Source: an uncultured Streptococcus sp.
GTDB taxonomy: Bacteria; Bacillota; Bacilli; Lactobacillales; Streptococcaceae
Reading direction: 5' to 3'
Length of the DNA stretch: 14,036 nucleotides
NCBI GenBank assembly: GCA_916048145.1
Contig: CAJZGT010000017.1
Span: 1-14,036, forward strand
This document shows, piece after piece, positions 1 through 6,940 of the stretch. The notes beneath the pieces were generated by a model. It did not search any database, had not been told where the DNA came from, and was given only the letters and a program-made list of their open reading frames with translations. The translations under genes and the position numbers were made by a program. Position 1 is the stretch's first letter. The number at the start of each line of letters is the position of its first letter.

Positions 1-587
1 GCATGAATGGGAACATCAATCCCAGCCAAGATGCACTTGTCTTGGAAATCATAGAGGCGCTCATTGTCAAAGAAAAGCTGAGTTACAAGGCTCGAGCAGC
101 CTGCATCCACTTTCTTCTTGAGATTTTGGATATCTGAAATCTGATTTGGCGAATCTGGATGCCCTTCTGGATAGCAAGCTCCAATAATATCAAAGTGAGG
201 GGCTTGTTCCTTAATGAACTCAATCAAGTCGGTTGCGTAGCGAAAATCTTTCTGTGGCTCTACATCTGGAATGATATCCCCACGAAGAGCCAAGATTTTC
301 TGCACCCCAACCTTGTCCAAGTCAGCAATGGTTTCAGCCACCTTGTCCTTAGTCAAATAGATGGCTGGCAAGTGAGCAATAGTCGGAATCGCCAAGTCAT
401 TTTGGATAAAGTCAGCCAAACGAACCGTCGTTTCCTTGATATTAAATTTATTATTGCTGGCAGTCACACTGATAAAGTGAGGAGCCAACTCCTGCATATC
501 TTGAAGAGCAGAAATAATGTTATCATTACCCACGGCTGGGTTGGGAGGGAACACTTCAAATGAGAGTGACGGTGTTTGGCGTGACAT
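1..587 (-). CDS. metF: 5,10-methylenetetrahydrofolate reductase MetF (3' part cut by window edge)
   Basis: This enzyme reduces 5,10-methylene-THF to 5-methyl-THF, the methyl donor MetE uses to make methionine; it is a cytosolic FAD enzyme. About 195 codons are visible, and the family is usually near 290 residues, so the C-terminal third lies outside the window. Visible family landmarks are SFEVFPP at residues 9-15 (Glu11 fits the catalytic Glu of E. coli MetF), LRGD at 101-104, YPEGHP at 139-144 and TQLFFD at 169-174. I start it at the ATG at 587 because AAGGA sits 8 nt upstream. A second in-frame ATG at 593 has only about 2 nt to that site. It follows metE by 103 nt on the same strand with no terminator seen between them, so it is probably the second gene of a metEF operon controlled by the MET-box ahead of metE. 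Confidence 0.95.
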   Translation of the reverse strand, partial: MSRQTPSLSFEVFPPNPAVGNDNIISALQDMQELAPHFISVTASNNKFNIKETTVRLADFIQNDLAIPTIAHLPAIYLTKDKVAETIADLDKVGVQKILALRGDIIPDVEPQKDFRYATDLIEFIKEQAPHFDIIGACYPEGHPDSPNQISDIQNLKKKVDAGCSSLVTQLFFDNERLYDFQDKCILAGIDVPIH

Positions 588-624
588 AGTCATTATCCTT
601 TTCTAGTTGATTTTTTTCGTTAGC

Positions 625-641
625 TGGATTCCTAGAATCCA
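625..641. repeat. Small inverted repeat in the metE-metF gap
   Basis: The arms TGGATTC (625-631) and GAATCCA (635-641) are a perfect 7-bp inverted repeat around a 3-nt centre. On the minus (transcribed) strand no U-run follows it directly, so it does not look like an intrinsic terminator. It could be an mRNA hairpin that tunes metF relative to metE, or chance. Confidence 0.3.
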
Positions 642-690
642 AGTGAAACAGGCAGATTGACCAAACTGCGCTTCTTGAGAAATCCTTATC

Positions 691-2940
691 TTATAATTTC
701 TCACGCGCAGCTTTAGCTGCTTCCACAAGGCGGATCAAGCTTTCTTTTGTTTCTGGAATACCACGTGTTTTCAAACCACAGTCTGGGTTGATCCAAACTT
801 TCTTGCTTGGCACTTTAGCAAGGATGGCTTCGATTGTATTGTCGATTTCGCCTTCATTTGGCACACGAGGTGAGTGGATATCGTAAACCCCAGGTCCCAC
901 TTCTGTTTGGAAGTTTTTCGCTTTGAGTTCGTCCAAGATTTCAAGGTTTGAACGGCTAGCTTCAAAGGAAATAACGTCTGCATCCATGTTGTCGATAGCT
1001 GGGATGATATCTGTAAATTCTGAGTAACACATGTGAGTGTGGATTTGAGTGTCTGGCGCTACTGTTGAGTGTACCAAGCGGAAGGCAGGAATTGCCCAGT
1101 CAAGGTAGTCTTCGTACCAGTCGCTACGACGGAGTGGCAATTTCTCACGAAGAGCAGCCTCGTCGATTTGGATGATTTTCACGCCTGCAGCTTCAAGGTC
1201 AAGAACTTCATCCTTGATAGCAAGGGCGATTTGAAGAGTAGAATCCTTGATAGAGATGTCTTCACGTGGGAATGACCAGTTAAGGATGGTAACAGGTCCA
1301 GTCAACATACCTTTGACAGGTTTGTCTGTACGGCTTTGTGCGTAGCTAGACCATTTGACAGTGATTGGGTTGAGACGAGTGACATCACCCCAGATGATTG
1401 GTGGTTTCACCCCACGCATACCGTATGATTGTACCCAACCATTTTTAGAGAAGAGGTAACCTGACAAGTTTTGACCGAAGTACTCAACCATGTCATTACG
1501 CTCGAACTCACCGTGAACAAGGACATCAAAGTCGATATCTTCTTGCCATTTGATCCATTCATCGATCGTTTCAGCAAGGAAAGCATCGTACTCTTCTTGA
1601 GACAATTCACCTTTACGGTAAGCCAAACGTTTCGCACGAACTTCTTTAGTTTGAGGGAATGAACCGATAGTTGTTGTTGGAAGAGCTGGAAGTTTGAAAG
1701 CTTCTTCTTGAATAGCTTCACGTTCTGCAAAGGCTGGCAAACGAGTGTAGTCTGCGTCTGTCAAATCAGCGATACGAGCACGAAGTTCCGCATTTTCACC
1801 CACACGCTCAGTTGCAAAGAGTTCTTTGTTAGCTGCAAGCGCTTCTTCACCTTGACCATTGCGGATAGCATCCAAATCACGAATCTCATCCAATTTTTCA
1901 ACTGCAAAGGCAAAGTGATTCAAGATTGCTGGTTCAAATTCTTCATTAGCTGTTGTAAATGGTACATGAAGAAGTGAGCATGAGCTTGTCAAGACAATGT
2001 TTTCAGCTGGGATTTGTTCAAGAACAGCCAAGCTCTTTTCATAGTTGTTACGCCAGATGTTTTTACCATTGACAATACCTGCATAAAGAGTCTTGTCAGC
2101 TGGGAAGCCACCTTTAACCAATTCAAGAGTTTTCTTACCTTCAACGAAGTCAAGACCGATAGCATCTACTGGCAAGTTCACAAGGTCAGCGTAAACGTCA
2201 CGAACGTCACCGAAGTAAGTTTGAAGCAAGACTTCAAGACCTTTTTTGTCAGCCAAGAGTTTGTTGTAGAGGTTCAAGAAGAGAGCTTTTTCTTCAGCTG
2301 TCAAATCTTTGACAAGAGCAGCTTCATCCAATTGGATACGAGTTGCACCAAGTTCTGCCAATTTAGCAAAAACTTCTTGGTAAGCAGCAACTAAGCTGTC
2401 TACGAAGTCTTCTGCTTTCACGCCTTCTTCAAAGTCTGACAATTGAAGGAAAGTGAATGGACCTACAAGAACAGGACGAGTGTTGAGACCAAGTTCTTTT
2501 GCTTCTTGGAACTCATCAAAGATCTTGTGACCTGCAAGTTTAACTTGAGTGTCTTTTTCAAATTTAGGAACGATGTAGTGGTAGTTAGTGTTGAACCATT
2601 TCTTCATCGGAAGGGCGCGAACGTCCCCTTTTTCTCCTTGGTAACCACGACCCAAAGCGAAGTAGCGCTCAAGGTCAGACAAGTCCAAGTTTTGAACTGA
2701 AGCAGGTACCACGTTGAAAAGGAAAGCTGCATCTAGGAAGTTGTCATAGTGAGAAAAGTCATTTGATGGAATTTCAGTGATGCCTTTTTCTTTGACAATG
2801 TTCCAGTGTTTTGCGCGCAATTCTTTAGCCGCTGCCAAGAGTTCTTCTTCTGAGATTTCTTTTCTAAAGTATTTTTCAGTTGTAAATTTTAATTCGCGGA
2901 ATTCTCCCAAACGAGGGAAACCGATGATTGTAGTTGACAT
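691..2940 (-). CDS. metE: Cobalamin-independent methionine synthase MetE
   Basis: 5-methyltetrahydropteroyltriglutamate-homocysteine methyltransferase; it transfers the methyl group from 5-methyl-THF-glutamates to homocysteine without B12, the last step of methionine synthesis. The protein is 749 aa, the usual MetE length, with the N-terminal MetE half and the C-terminal zinc barrel both present. The zinc site is intact: His636 and Cys638 (HMC), Glu660 (SFEAS) and Cys721 ([10 protein letters not shown]), each offset by five from the E. coli ligands His641, Cys643, Glu665 and Cys726. I start at the ATG at 2940 because GGAGG lies 7 nt upstream and the protein then begins [10 protein letters not shown] as in relatives. 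The open frame runs 48 codons further upstream, to 3084, but that would read through the promoter and operator. It leads metF, which supplies its methyl donor. Confidence 0.97.
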   Translation of the reverse strand: MSTTIIGFPRLGEFRELKFTTEKYFRKEISEEELLAAAKELRAKHWNIVKEKGITEIPSNDFSHYDNFLDAAFLFNVVPASVQNLDLSDLERYFALGRGYQGEKGDVRALPMKKWFNTNYHYIVPKFEKDTQVKLAGHKIFDEFQEAKELGLNTRPVLVGPFTFLQLSDFEEGVKAEDFVDSLVAAYQEVFAKLAELGATRIQLDEAALVKDLTAEEKALFLNLYNKLLADKKGLEVLLQTYFGDVRDVYADLVNLPVDAIGLDFVEGKKTLELVKGGFPADKTLYAGIVNGKNIWRNNYEKSLAVLEQIPAENIVLTSSCSLLHVPFTTANEEFEPAILNHFAFAVEKLDEIRDLDAIRNGQGEEALAANKELFATERVGENAELRARIADLTDADYTRLPAFAEREAIQEEAFKLPALPTTTIGSFPQTKEVRAKRLAYRKGELSQEEYDAFLAETIDEWIKWQEDIDFDVLVHGEFERNDMVEYFGQNLSGYLFSKNGWVQSYGMRGVKPPIIWGDVTRLNPITVKWSSYAQSRTDKPVKGMLTGPVTILNWSFPREDISIKDSTLQIALAIKDEVLDLEAAGVKIIQIDEAALREKLPLRRSDWYEDYLDWAIPAFRLVHSTVAPDTQIHTHMCYSEFTDIIPAIDNMDADVISFEASRSNLEILDELKAKNFQTEVGPGVYDIHSPRVPNEGEIDNTIEAILAKVPSKKVWINPDCGLKTRGIPETKESLIRLVEAAKAAREKL

Positions 2941-2994
2941 GATGTGTCCTCCAAAATTTGTTGTTGAAACTATCTTAACAGAAAAGAAAGCGTC

Positions 2995-3006
2995 TGTATA
3001 ATTGTA
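2995..3006 (-). promoter_or_regulatory. Candidate metE -10 region
   Basis: On the minus strand TACAAT (3001-3006) runs into TATACA (2995-3000), about 60 nt upstream of the metE start. No good -35 stands 16-18 nt ahead of either hexamer; that position is filled by the edge of the MET-box palindrome. This fits a weak promoter needing a LysR-type activator, but the exact start site is inferred. Confidence 0.45.
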
Positions 3007-3020
3007 AAAAATTAGGCTTT

Positions 3021-3041
3021 GATATAGTTTGAAACTATATC
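3021..3041. promoter_or_regulatory. MET-box operator upstream of metE (MetR/MtaR-type)
   Basis: A perfect 21-bp palindrome: arms GATATAGTTT (3021-3030) and AAACTATATC (3032-3041) around a single G. Its core matches the streptococcal MET-box, TATAGTTT-S-AAACTATA, which comparative genomics assigns to the LysR-type methionine regulator MetR/MtaR. It sits 14 bp upstream of the candidate -10, a typical place for LysR-type activation. A half-site lies nearer the gene at 2966-2974 (GATAGTTTC on the minus strand), and another further up at 3108-3115 (AACTATAT on plus). Confidence 0.85.
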
Positions 3042-3051
3042 TCTGTTTTAG

Positions 3052-3087
3052 ACAAAAGAAAAAGACTTGAGACACATGCCTCAAATC
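3052..3087 (-). terminator. Rho-independent terminator after higBA, before the met operator
   Basis: On the minus strand GATTTGAG (3087-3080) pairs with CTCAAGTC (3071-3064): eight pairs with one G-U wobble and an 8-nt loop, followed by the T-rich tail TTTTTCTTTTG. It lies about 205 nt past the higA stop and just upstream of the MET-box, so it would keep toxin-antitoxin transcripts out of metE. Confidence 0.65.
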
Positions 3088-3292
3088 CTTTGTGTAGCTT
3101 GTTTTTTAACTATATTTCAGTTAGATTGGTCAAACGCATTATTAGTAATTCTTATAAGTGACTATGACTTGTTATTAGAAAAGACTATAGGTTGATTTTT
3201 CTTTTGTAATTCTGATATTTCCCTGAAAAGTGCGGACGGGAGGTAAAATTATCCAGTGGATGATTTTAGTCAACCAAGTAATTTCATCGCCA
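3088..3292. other. Non-coding stretch between higA and its terminator
   Basis: Together with the metE leader this is the only gap over 300 bases (2941-3292). Between the terminator and higA I see no credible gene, tRNA or repeat element. The one structure is an imperfect inverted repeat at 3244-3268 (11-nt arms, 3-nt loop, one mispair) about 25 nt past the higA stop. It is AU-rich and lacks a U-tail, so it is at best a weak terminator or RNA-end stabiliser. Short open frames here have no convincing ribosome site. Confidence 0.4.
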
Positions 3293-3586
3293 TCAACTCT
3301 TTCTCTGTTCGAGTGGGACGACTGCTAGTGTCTTTCCTAAACTGGCTAGGACTTTTAAGACTGTGTCCAACTGAGGGCTTGTCTTACCTGTTTCCATTCT
3401 AGCTATGACAGGCTGGCTTACTCCACTAAGTTCTTCTAGCTTTTTCTGACTGATTCCTTGTTCATGCCTAGCCTCAATCAACTCACTCATAATAGCCACT
3501 CGCATATCACTTTCAAGGATTTCCTCCTTGCTAAAGAGTTCAGAGCGGACATCCTTCCAGTTACTCCCGATAGCACTATTCTTCAT
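3293..3586 (-). CDS. higA: HigA-family antitoxin, XRE-type HTH
   Basis: A 97-aa antitoxin that would bind and neutralise HigB and repress the shared promoter. An XRE-type helix-turn-helix spans about residues 45-66 ([20 protein letters not shown]), followed by a conserved C-terminal helix ([20 protein letters not shown]). I choose the ATG at 3586, with GAGGA 7 nt upstream; the GTG one codon earlier leaves only 4 nt. It overlaps the end of the toxin gene by 11 nt, so the two are translationally coupled. Toxin-first order is the hallmark of HigBA. It resembles the pneumococcal HigA from memory; family membership is sure, exact identity is not. Confidence 0.88.
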   Translation of the reverse strand: MKNSAIGSNWKDVRSELFSKEEILESDMRVAIMSELIEARHEQGISQKKLEELSGVSQPVIARMETGKTSPQLDTVLKVLASLGKTLAVVPLEQRKS

Positions 3587-3941
3587 CACTTAATCCTCTT
3601 TCTTTTATGTCCTTCAGTTCACGCTTGGCTTTTTCAATTTCTCTCCTAGGAGTTTTCTGAGTCTTTTTAACAAAATGATGTAAAAGGACAAAACTTCCAT
3701 CAAGCCATGCTACAAATAAAATCCTATCCCTCAGAGGTCTTAGTTCCCAAATCTCATCTTCCAAATGTTTGATATAGGGTTCCCCAGCTCTCGTCCCATG
3801 CTGACTAAGCAACTCGATATAGTCATTTAGTTTATTGAGTTTGATGCGACTATCCTTACTTTTCTGACTAGCCAATTCTCTCATATAATCCAAAACTGGC
3901 TCGTTTCCATTTTTGTCCTTATAGAAGTAAATCATATGCAC
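3576..3941 (-). CDS. higB: HigB-family toxin (RelE/ParE superfamily, Gp49-like)
   Basis: A 121-aa toxin of the Gp49-like branch of the RelE/ParE superfamily. HigB toxins cleave mRNA on the ribosome and are held inactive by HigA. Visible family signature: [16 protein letters not shown] (64-79) and [13 protein letters not shown] (86-98), then a basic helix [16 protein letters not shown]. The start is ambiguous. GTG at 3941 has AGAGG 7 nt upstream and gives [10 protein letters not shown], matching my memory of pneumococcal HigB. ATG at 3935 is 13 nt from that site, and TTG at 3944 is too near. The length is normal and no frame damage is seen, so it should be active. It has its own promoter and is cut off from the genes to its right by a terminator. 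Confidence 0.9.
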   Translation of the reverse strand: MHMIYFYKDKNGNEPVLDYMRELASQKSKDSRIKLNKLNDYIELLSQHGTRAGEPYIKHLEDEIWELRPLRDRILFVAWLDGSFVLLHHFVKKTQKTPRREIEKAKRELKDIKERGLSDEE

Positions 3942-3963
3942 CAAACAACCTCTTTCTAATTAA

Positions 3964-3992
3964 ATTATAACTCAAAAGTTATTAAAAGTAAA
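3964..3992 (-). promoter_or_regulatory. higBA promoter with overlapping palindromic operator
   Basis: On the minus strand a -35 TTTACT (3987-3992) and a perfect -10 TATAAT (3964-3969) are 17 nt apart, 23 nt upstream of the higB GTG. An inverted repeat ATAACT-CAAA-AGTTAT (3967-3982) covers part of the -10 and the spacer, the expected position for HigA autorepression. That the palindrome is the HigA site is inferred. Confidence 0.7.
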
Positions 3993-4002
3993 TCTGAACA
4001 CT

Positions 4003-4038
4003 CATAAAAAGAAGACCTTAGAATCATTCTAAAGGTCT
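4003..4038 (-). terminator. Rho-independent terminator after the Pyr_excise gene
   Basis: AGACC (4013-4017) pairs with GGTCT (4034-4038), and the stem continues through TTAGA/TCTAA with one bulged A and a short loop. On the minus strand it is followed by TTCTTTTTATG, a good U-tail. It sits 60 nt past the stop at 4098 and is the first strong terminator downstream of hsdR on this strand. Confidence 0.8.
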
Positions 4039-4097
4039 CATATTTATTATTCGAAAAAATTACGAGAAGAGTTATAAATTGAAGGCAATCCTTACTA

Positions 4098-4463
4098 TTA
4101 TTCCAGCTTTATCCCCTTCTCTCGGAGATTTGCCAAACACTCCTTATAGTAGGCAGCATCGTGCTCCTTGTAAATAGGGCTCGTCAAAGTCTCCTCAGGT
4201 AAATCTTCATAAGAAGGGCAGGTCTTACCACGATAGTTTTTATCCAACCACTCTGGACTGACATTGTAGCCACGGCCAGCCATTTCCTCCATGATCAAGC
4301 GATGATAGGCATAGAGACGATAGGGCGAGTGAGTAAAGACATAGTCCACCGTCGCATGCTTTCTGCCCCAGCCATTGCCACGCAGGGCGCAACACTCTCG
4401 ATGTTGCCCCAAGAGTTGAGGACGGGGAAGCTGTGAAATCAAAGCCTCATGCCAAAGTCTCAT
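4098..4463 (-). CDS. Pyr_excise-family protein (T4 endonuclease V-like, TIGR02328)
   Basis: 121 aa, related to the pyrimidine-dimer DNA glycosylase family whose model is T4 endonuclease V. That enzyme excises UV dimers using its N-terminal Thr2 amine and Glu23. The N-terminus (MRLWHEALISQLPRPQLLGQ) continues into HREC, which puts Glu23 and Arg22 at exactly the T4 positions, and GRKHA (33-37) recalls the T4 RKH stretch two residues later. Position 2 is Arg, not Thr, so the classic amine nucleophile is missing. Glycosylase activity is therefore uncertain; it could act differently or only bind DNA. AAAGGAG 6 nt upstream supports the ATG at 4463, which overlaps the end of the DUF1722 gene by 17 nt. 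A terminator follows. Confidence 0.75.
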   Translation of the reverse strand: MRLWHEALISQLPRPQLLGQHRECCALRGNGWGRKHATVDYVFTHSPYRLYAYHRLIMEEMAGRGYNVSPEWLDKNYRGKTCPSYEDLPEETLTSPIYKEHDAAYYKECLANLREKGIKLE

Positions 4464-4860
4464 GGAAGTCTCCTTTCAGTAATGTCGAATGTTGCAAGTA
4501 GGTATTTGGATAGCGATCAAGCAAGTCTCGAGTCTTAGCAATCAAGTCTGCCTGAGAAGCCTGACCAAATCGGTAGCGATCCAGCAAGAGCATGTAGTCT
4601 TTGCGCTCAGCATCTGTCGCTTTCTTTTTGAAATAGCCCCAAATATGCTGAAAGGCATTGCAAACCTGACCCCTGTGTTCTGGAATCTGGCAGGCACGGT
4701 CAATCATCTCCTGAACCTGACTCACCTCCACCTCTTCATTCTTCAGATACTGACGAATCTCATTGTAAATATTGCTAGAATGACTCAAAACGAGGTATTT
4801 GTTTCTCGCCCAGAGTTGCTGGCAAAGGGCACGTTTGTTGTTATTATTCATAATTGACAT
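4447..4860 (-). CDS. DUF1722 / YbgA-family protein
   Basis: A 137-aa protein matching DUF1722, the domain of E. coli YbgA, by its landmarks: a conserved WARNKYLVLSHSS segment (17-29), HRGQVCNAFQHIWGYFKKK (62-80), and the closing RYPNTYLQ (116-123) near the end of the domain. The biochemical role of this family is not established. In E. coli ybgA is the neighbour of the photolyase gene phr; here it overlaps a T4 endonuclease V-like gene, so a link to UV-damage repair is a reasonable inference. No membrane segment or signal peptide is seen. The start at 4860 is less certain: GGAG overlaps the stop of the upstream HTH gene but is 13 nt away. No other in-frame start fits better except the ATG at 4851. 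Confidence 0.75.
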   Translation of the reverse strand: MSIMNNNNKRALCQQLWARNKYLVLSHSSNIYNEIRQYLKNEEVEVSQVQEMIDRACQIPEHRGQVCNAFQHIWGYFKKKATDAERKDYMLLLDRYRFGQASQADLIAKTRDLLDRYPNTYLQHSTLLKGDFHETLA

Positions 4861-4870
4861 TATACCATGA

Positions 4871-5143
4871 TTACTCCAGGAACTTTGCCATTTTTACATC
4901 ATAAGCATTTTGAAGGTTGAGCCAAGTTTGCATCGAAATATTAGTGAGTTTAGCTAAATTCTCAGCAAGATCATTACTAATTGGTTCCTCTCCATTCACT
5001 AATTTACCGAGCTTCATTTCAGAAATTCCTAAACGCTCTGCAAATTCTTTTTGCGTTACGTTATAATCTTCAATTAGCTCTCCAATATATTGACCTGGGT
5101 GGAAAGCAATCAGATCAATATTTTCAGCTATTGTCTTTCTCAT
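4871..5143 (-). CDS. HigA/VapI-like HTH protein (orphan antitoxin type)
   Basis: A 90-aa single-domain protein. It carries the HigA/VapI signature: FHPGQYIGELI (14-24), an XRE-type HTH at about 29-51 (VTQKEFAERLGISEMKLGKLV), then ISNDLAENLAKLTNIS and TWLNLQNAYD (73-82). Such proteins are usually antitoxins of RelE-type toxins encoded just upstream, but no RelE-like gene is present. The upstream gene encodes a membrane protein, and the two overlap by 20 nt. The ATG at 5143 has AAGGA 7 nt upstream, inside the upstream gene. The frame stays open to 5200 but offers no better site. It may be an orphan antitoxin, a regulator of the accessory cassette, or half of an unrecognised pair. DUF1722 starts 10 nt past its stop. 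Confidence 0.8.
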   Translation of the reverse strand: MRKTIAENIDLIAFHPGQYIGELIEDYNVTQKEFAERLGISEMKLGKLVNGEEPISNDLAENLAKLTNISMQTWLNLQNAYDVKMAKFLE

Positions 5144-6185
5144 CACATTTTCCTTTATACAAAATATTGGGATAATACTGTTCAACCTCTTTATACTCAA
5201 GAACTTCTATTGATTTTTCATCTAATAACTTATAGACATTTCCATGAAGCCCTGTTGGATCAAGCGCATATAATTGATAATTTGGTCTAAAAACATGAAT
5301 ATATTGAGTCCTCTGATCTTTCCTCTTAAACTTCACCAGCTTATTATTCTGATAAATTTCAAGGTCAAATTTTAAACTAGCAGTCTGATCAAGCGAGATG
5401 AAAAAACTCAATATTGGATTTTCTTTACTAATATGATTTTTGGTTTGTAAAGTGTACATTTTTTGATAGGGCTCTGAAATATTAAATACATTCTTTTCAT
5501 TATTACTATCGACGCCTCCTGCTCCCATCTGCATCGTAAGAAACTTCTTATTTTCTTTATCGAAAGGTGCGGGATAAGAAATCAACCTCTTACTATTTTT
5601 ATCAAACAATTGAAGTAATAAAGCCTGATTTTCACTAACAAGATCAAAATGTTTTAAAATTTGCTCTTTAGAAACTTTTACCATTACAATACGTTTAATT
5701 TCTCTAGGTTTGATTTTTATATACGGTATTTCTTCTGAAGATATCTCTTCGTATTGATTTTCAAGCCACCATCCTTTAACATATTTCAACACAAACCCAT
5801 CTATTACAATGCTTGCATTCCCATTATTTATCGCAAAAATACTAAATATTTGTCTATCGGGATTTAAGCCATATTGAAAGTTTAACTCAGCATTATAATA
5901 ATCAAATATTACTTCTACATTTTTTAACTTAATCTGATTGATATTTAAATCCTTATCAGTTGAAAATTGAGTAGATACTTCAAAATAATCCCTAATAATT
6001 GAATTATCCGAACTATTTACTCCTCCACTTACTGCATTGCGAATTTGAATATTTTCAATTTTTGTAGTCTTAAATAATTGAAAAAATTTTTTTCGAAAGG
6101 GAGTTAGAAAAAAGGTAATCAAAAATGTTGAGATTAATGTCGCAATAACCGTCATAAAAATATTAGGCCATAAAATATTGTTCAT
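5124..6185 (-). CDS. Membrane-anchored protein of unknown function
   Basis: I do not recognise this 353-aa protein. It has one hydrophobic segment at about residues 9-28, followed at once by basic residues (PFRKKFFQLFKTTK, 29-42). By the positive-inside rule most of the protein should face the cytosol, tethered to the membrane. The rest is polar and looks beta-rich. FAINNGNASIVIDGFVLKY (117-135) has the N-G pattern of a beta-sandwich strand pair seen in many single-span membrane proteins. No enzymatic motif is evident. AAGGAG 5-6 nt before the ATG at 6185 supports the start. The gene is markedly AT-rich (12 G+C of 60 at 5881-5940), which suggests horizontal transfer. It follows the Ntn-like gene by 123 nt and its end overlaps the HTH gene by 20 nt. 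Confidence 0.7.
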   Translation of the reverse strand: MNNILWPNIFMTVIATLISTFLITFFLTPFRKKFFQLFKTTKIENIQIRNAVSGGVNSSDNSIIRDYFEVSTQFSTDKDLNINQIKLKNVEVIFDYYNAELNFQYGLNPDRQIFSIFAINNGNASIVIDGFVLKYVKGWWLENQYEEISSEEIPYIKIKPREIKRIVMVKVSKEQILKHFDLVSENQALLLQLFDKNSKRLISYPAPFDKENKKFLTMQMGAGGVDSNNEKNVFNISEPYQKMYTLQTKNHISKENPILSFFISLDQTASLKFDLEIYQNNKLVKFKRKDQRTQYIHVFRPNYQLYALDPTGLHGNVYKLLDEKSIEVLEYKEVEQYYPNILYKGKCDEKDNS

Positions 6186-6308
6186 TATTTCTCCTTTTTA
6201 TCTTAGTAACTCATTTTTTGTGTATGCTTAGTACGTTCTTTACAATGAGATATATTTTTTCATTCTTCTATCCAGGTATTCCTTCATCTTGGAAAAATAA
6301 AACTAATC
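6186..6308. other. AT-rich spacer between the Ntn-like and membrane-protein genes
   Basis: No clear promoter and no clear terminator can be picked on the minus strand. A 15-codon open frame (6240-6287) lacks a ribosome site. With nothing to stop it, read-through from the Ntn-like gene into the membrane-protein gene is plausible. Confidence 0.4.
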
Positions 6309-6923
6309 TCACCATTTAATCACGTGTTGCTCAATATTACTATTAACTGATTTATCTTTTTTAGAAATTTCAAGAATAATTTCTCTATGTATTTCTTTTA
6401 TTTTCTTAATTGCCAACCCTCTACTAAATACAGGAGAATTTATTTGTTCAGCAATAATATATTGTACATTTGAACTAACTAAATCTTGATAATACTCATA
6501 ATCAACATCTGGAGGTGTCAGAATAGGAGCCCATACGTTTCTGTAATCTGTTAAATGTAACTGATTTTGAATATTATCATCTGACATATGAAAGTTTCCA
6601 CCAAAACCATAGTTTGTTTTACTTTTTCCAAAAACTAATATATTACAATGGTTCGGTTCATTTACCACTCTGTTACCTAATAAAAGCCATAAAAATTCTA
6701 GAAAATCTTCAGCGCTTGGACAGTCATCTTTATCAAAAATACCTTTTTTATTTAAAACATCTACAGCATTACCTGAACCAGTAAAACCTACCAATACATT
6801 TTGATTTACCTTGAACACTTTAGAGTATGTATCGCTTACAGTTTCACCCGAATCTTTGCTAAGACGCGTATCTCCTGAAATAATTGCGAAATTTTTAAAT
6901 ACGGTTCCAATTACACAAGACAA
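6309..6923 (-). CDS. Putative proteasome/HslV-like Ntn hydrolase
   Basis: A 204-aa protein whose N-terminal half lays out like a proteasome beta/HslV subunit. After removal of Met, Ser is residue 1 (the Thr1 nucleophile position), and the strand leads to SGDTR with Asp exactly at 17. Lys34 (SKVFKV) fits catalytic Lys33 with one insertion, and Gly48 in VGFTGSGNA fits Gly47; this stretch also resembles HslV AGFAGGTAD. The C-terminal half is too divergent to align with confidence: the usual GSG at Ser129 is not seen, though KDKSVNSNIEQHVI ends similarly. Cys2 follows Ser1 and could matter. The start is TTG at 6923, fixed by a strong AAGGAGG 10 nt upstream and an in-frame TGA two codons before. 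No HslU-like ATPase is in the window. It lies 53 nt after hsdS on the same strand and is AT-rich. Function and substrate are unknown. Confidence 0.65.
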   Translation of the reverse strand: MSCVIGTVFKNFAIISGDTRLSKDSGETVSDTYSKVFKVNQNVLVGFTGSGNAVDVLNKKGIFDKDDCPSAEDFLEFLWLLLGNRVVNEPNHCNILVFGKSKTNYGFGGNFHMSDDNIQNQLHLTDYRNVWAPILTPPDVDYEYYQDLVSSNVQYIIAEQINSPVFSRGLAIKKIKEIHREIILEISKKDKSVNSNIEQHVIKW

Positions 6924-6933
6924 TATTCACACA

Positions 6934-6940
6934 CCTCCTT
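6934..6940 (-). promoter_or_regulatory. Strong ribosome binding site deciding a TTG start
   Basis: AAGGAGG on the minus strand, 10 nt ahead of the TTG at 6923. The codon two before the TTG is TGA, so translation cannot begin further upstream. This fixes Ser as residue 2, which the Ntn-hydrolase reading depends on. Confidence 0.7.

Noticed and set aside
159..563. A 134-codon plus-strand open frame opposite metF.
   Set aside because: It is antisense to a well-supported metF frame, with no ribosome site or recognisable protein.
2941..3084. A 48-codon N-terminal extension of metE.
   Set aside because: It would be translated through the MET-box, the -10 and the ribosome site. GGAGG 7 nt before the ATG at 2940 and the family N-terminus support the shorter form.
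6240..6287. A 15-codon open frame (MKEYLDRRMKKYISL) on the minus strand between the Ntn-like and membrane-protein genes.
   Set aside because: No ribosome binding site precedes it and it is too short to tell from chance in AT-rich DNA.
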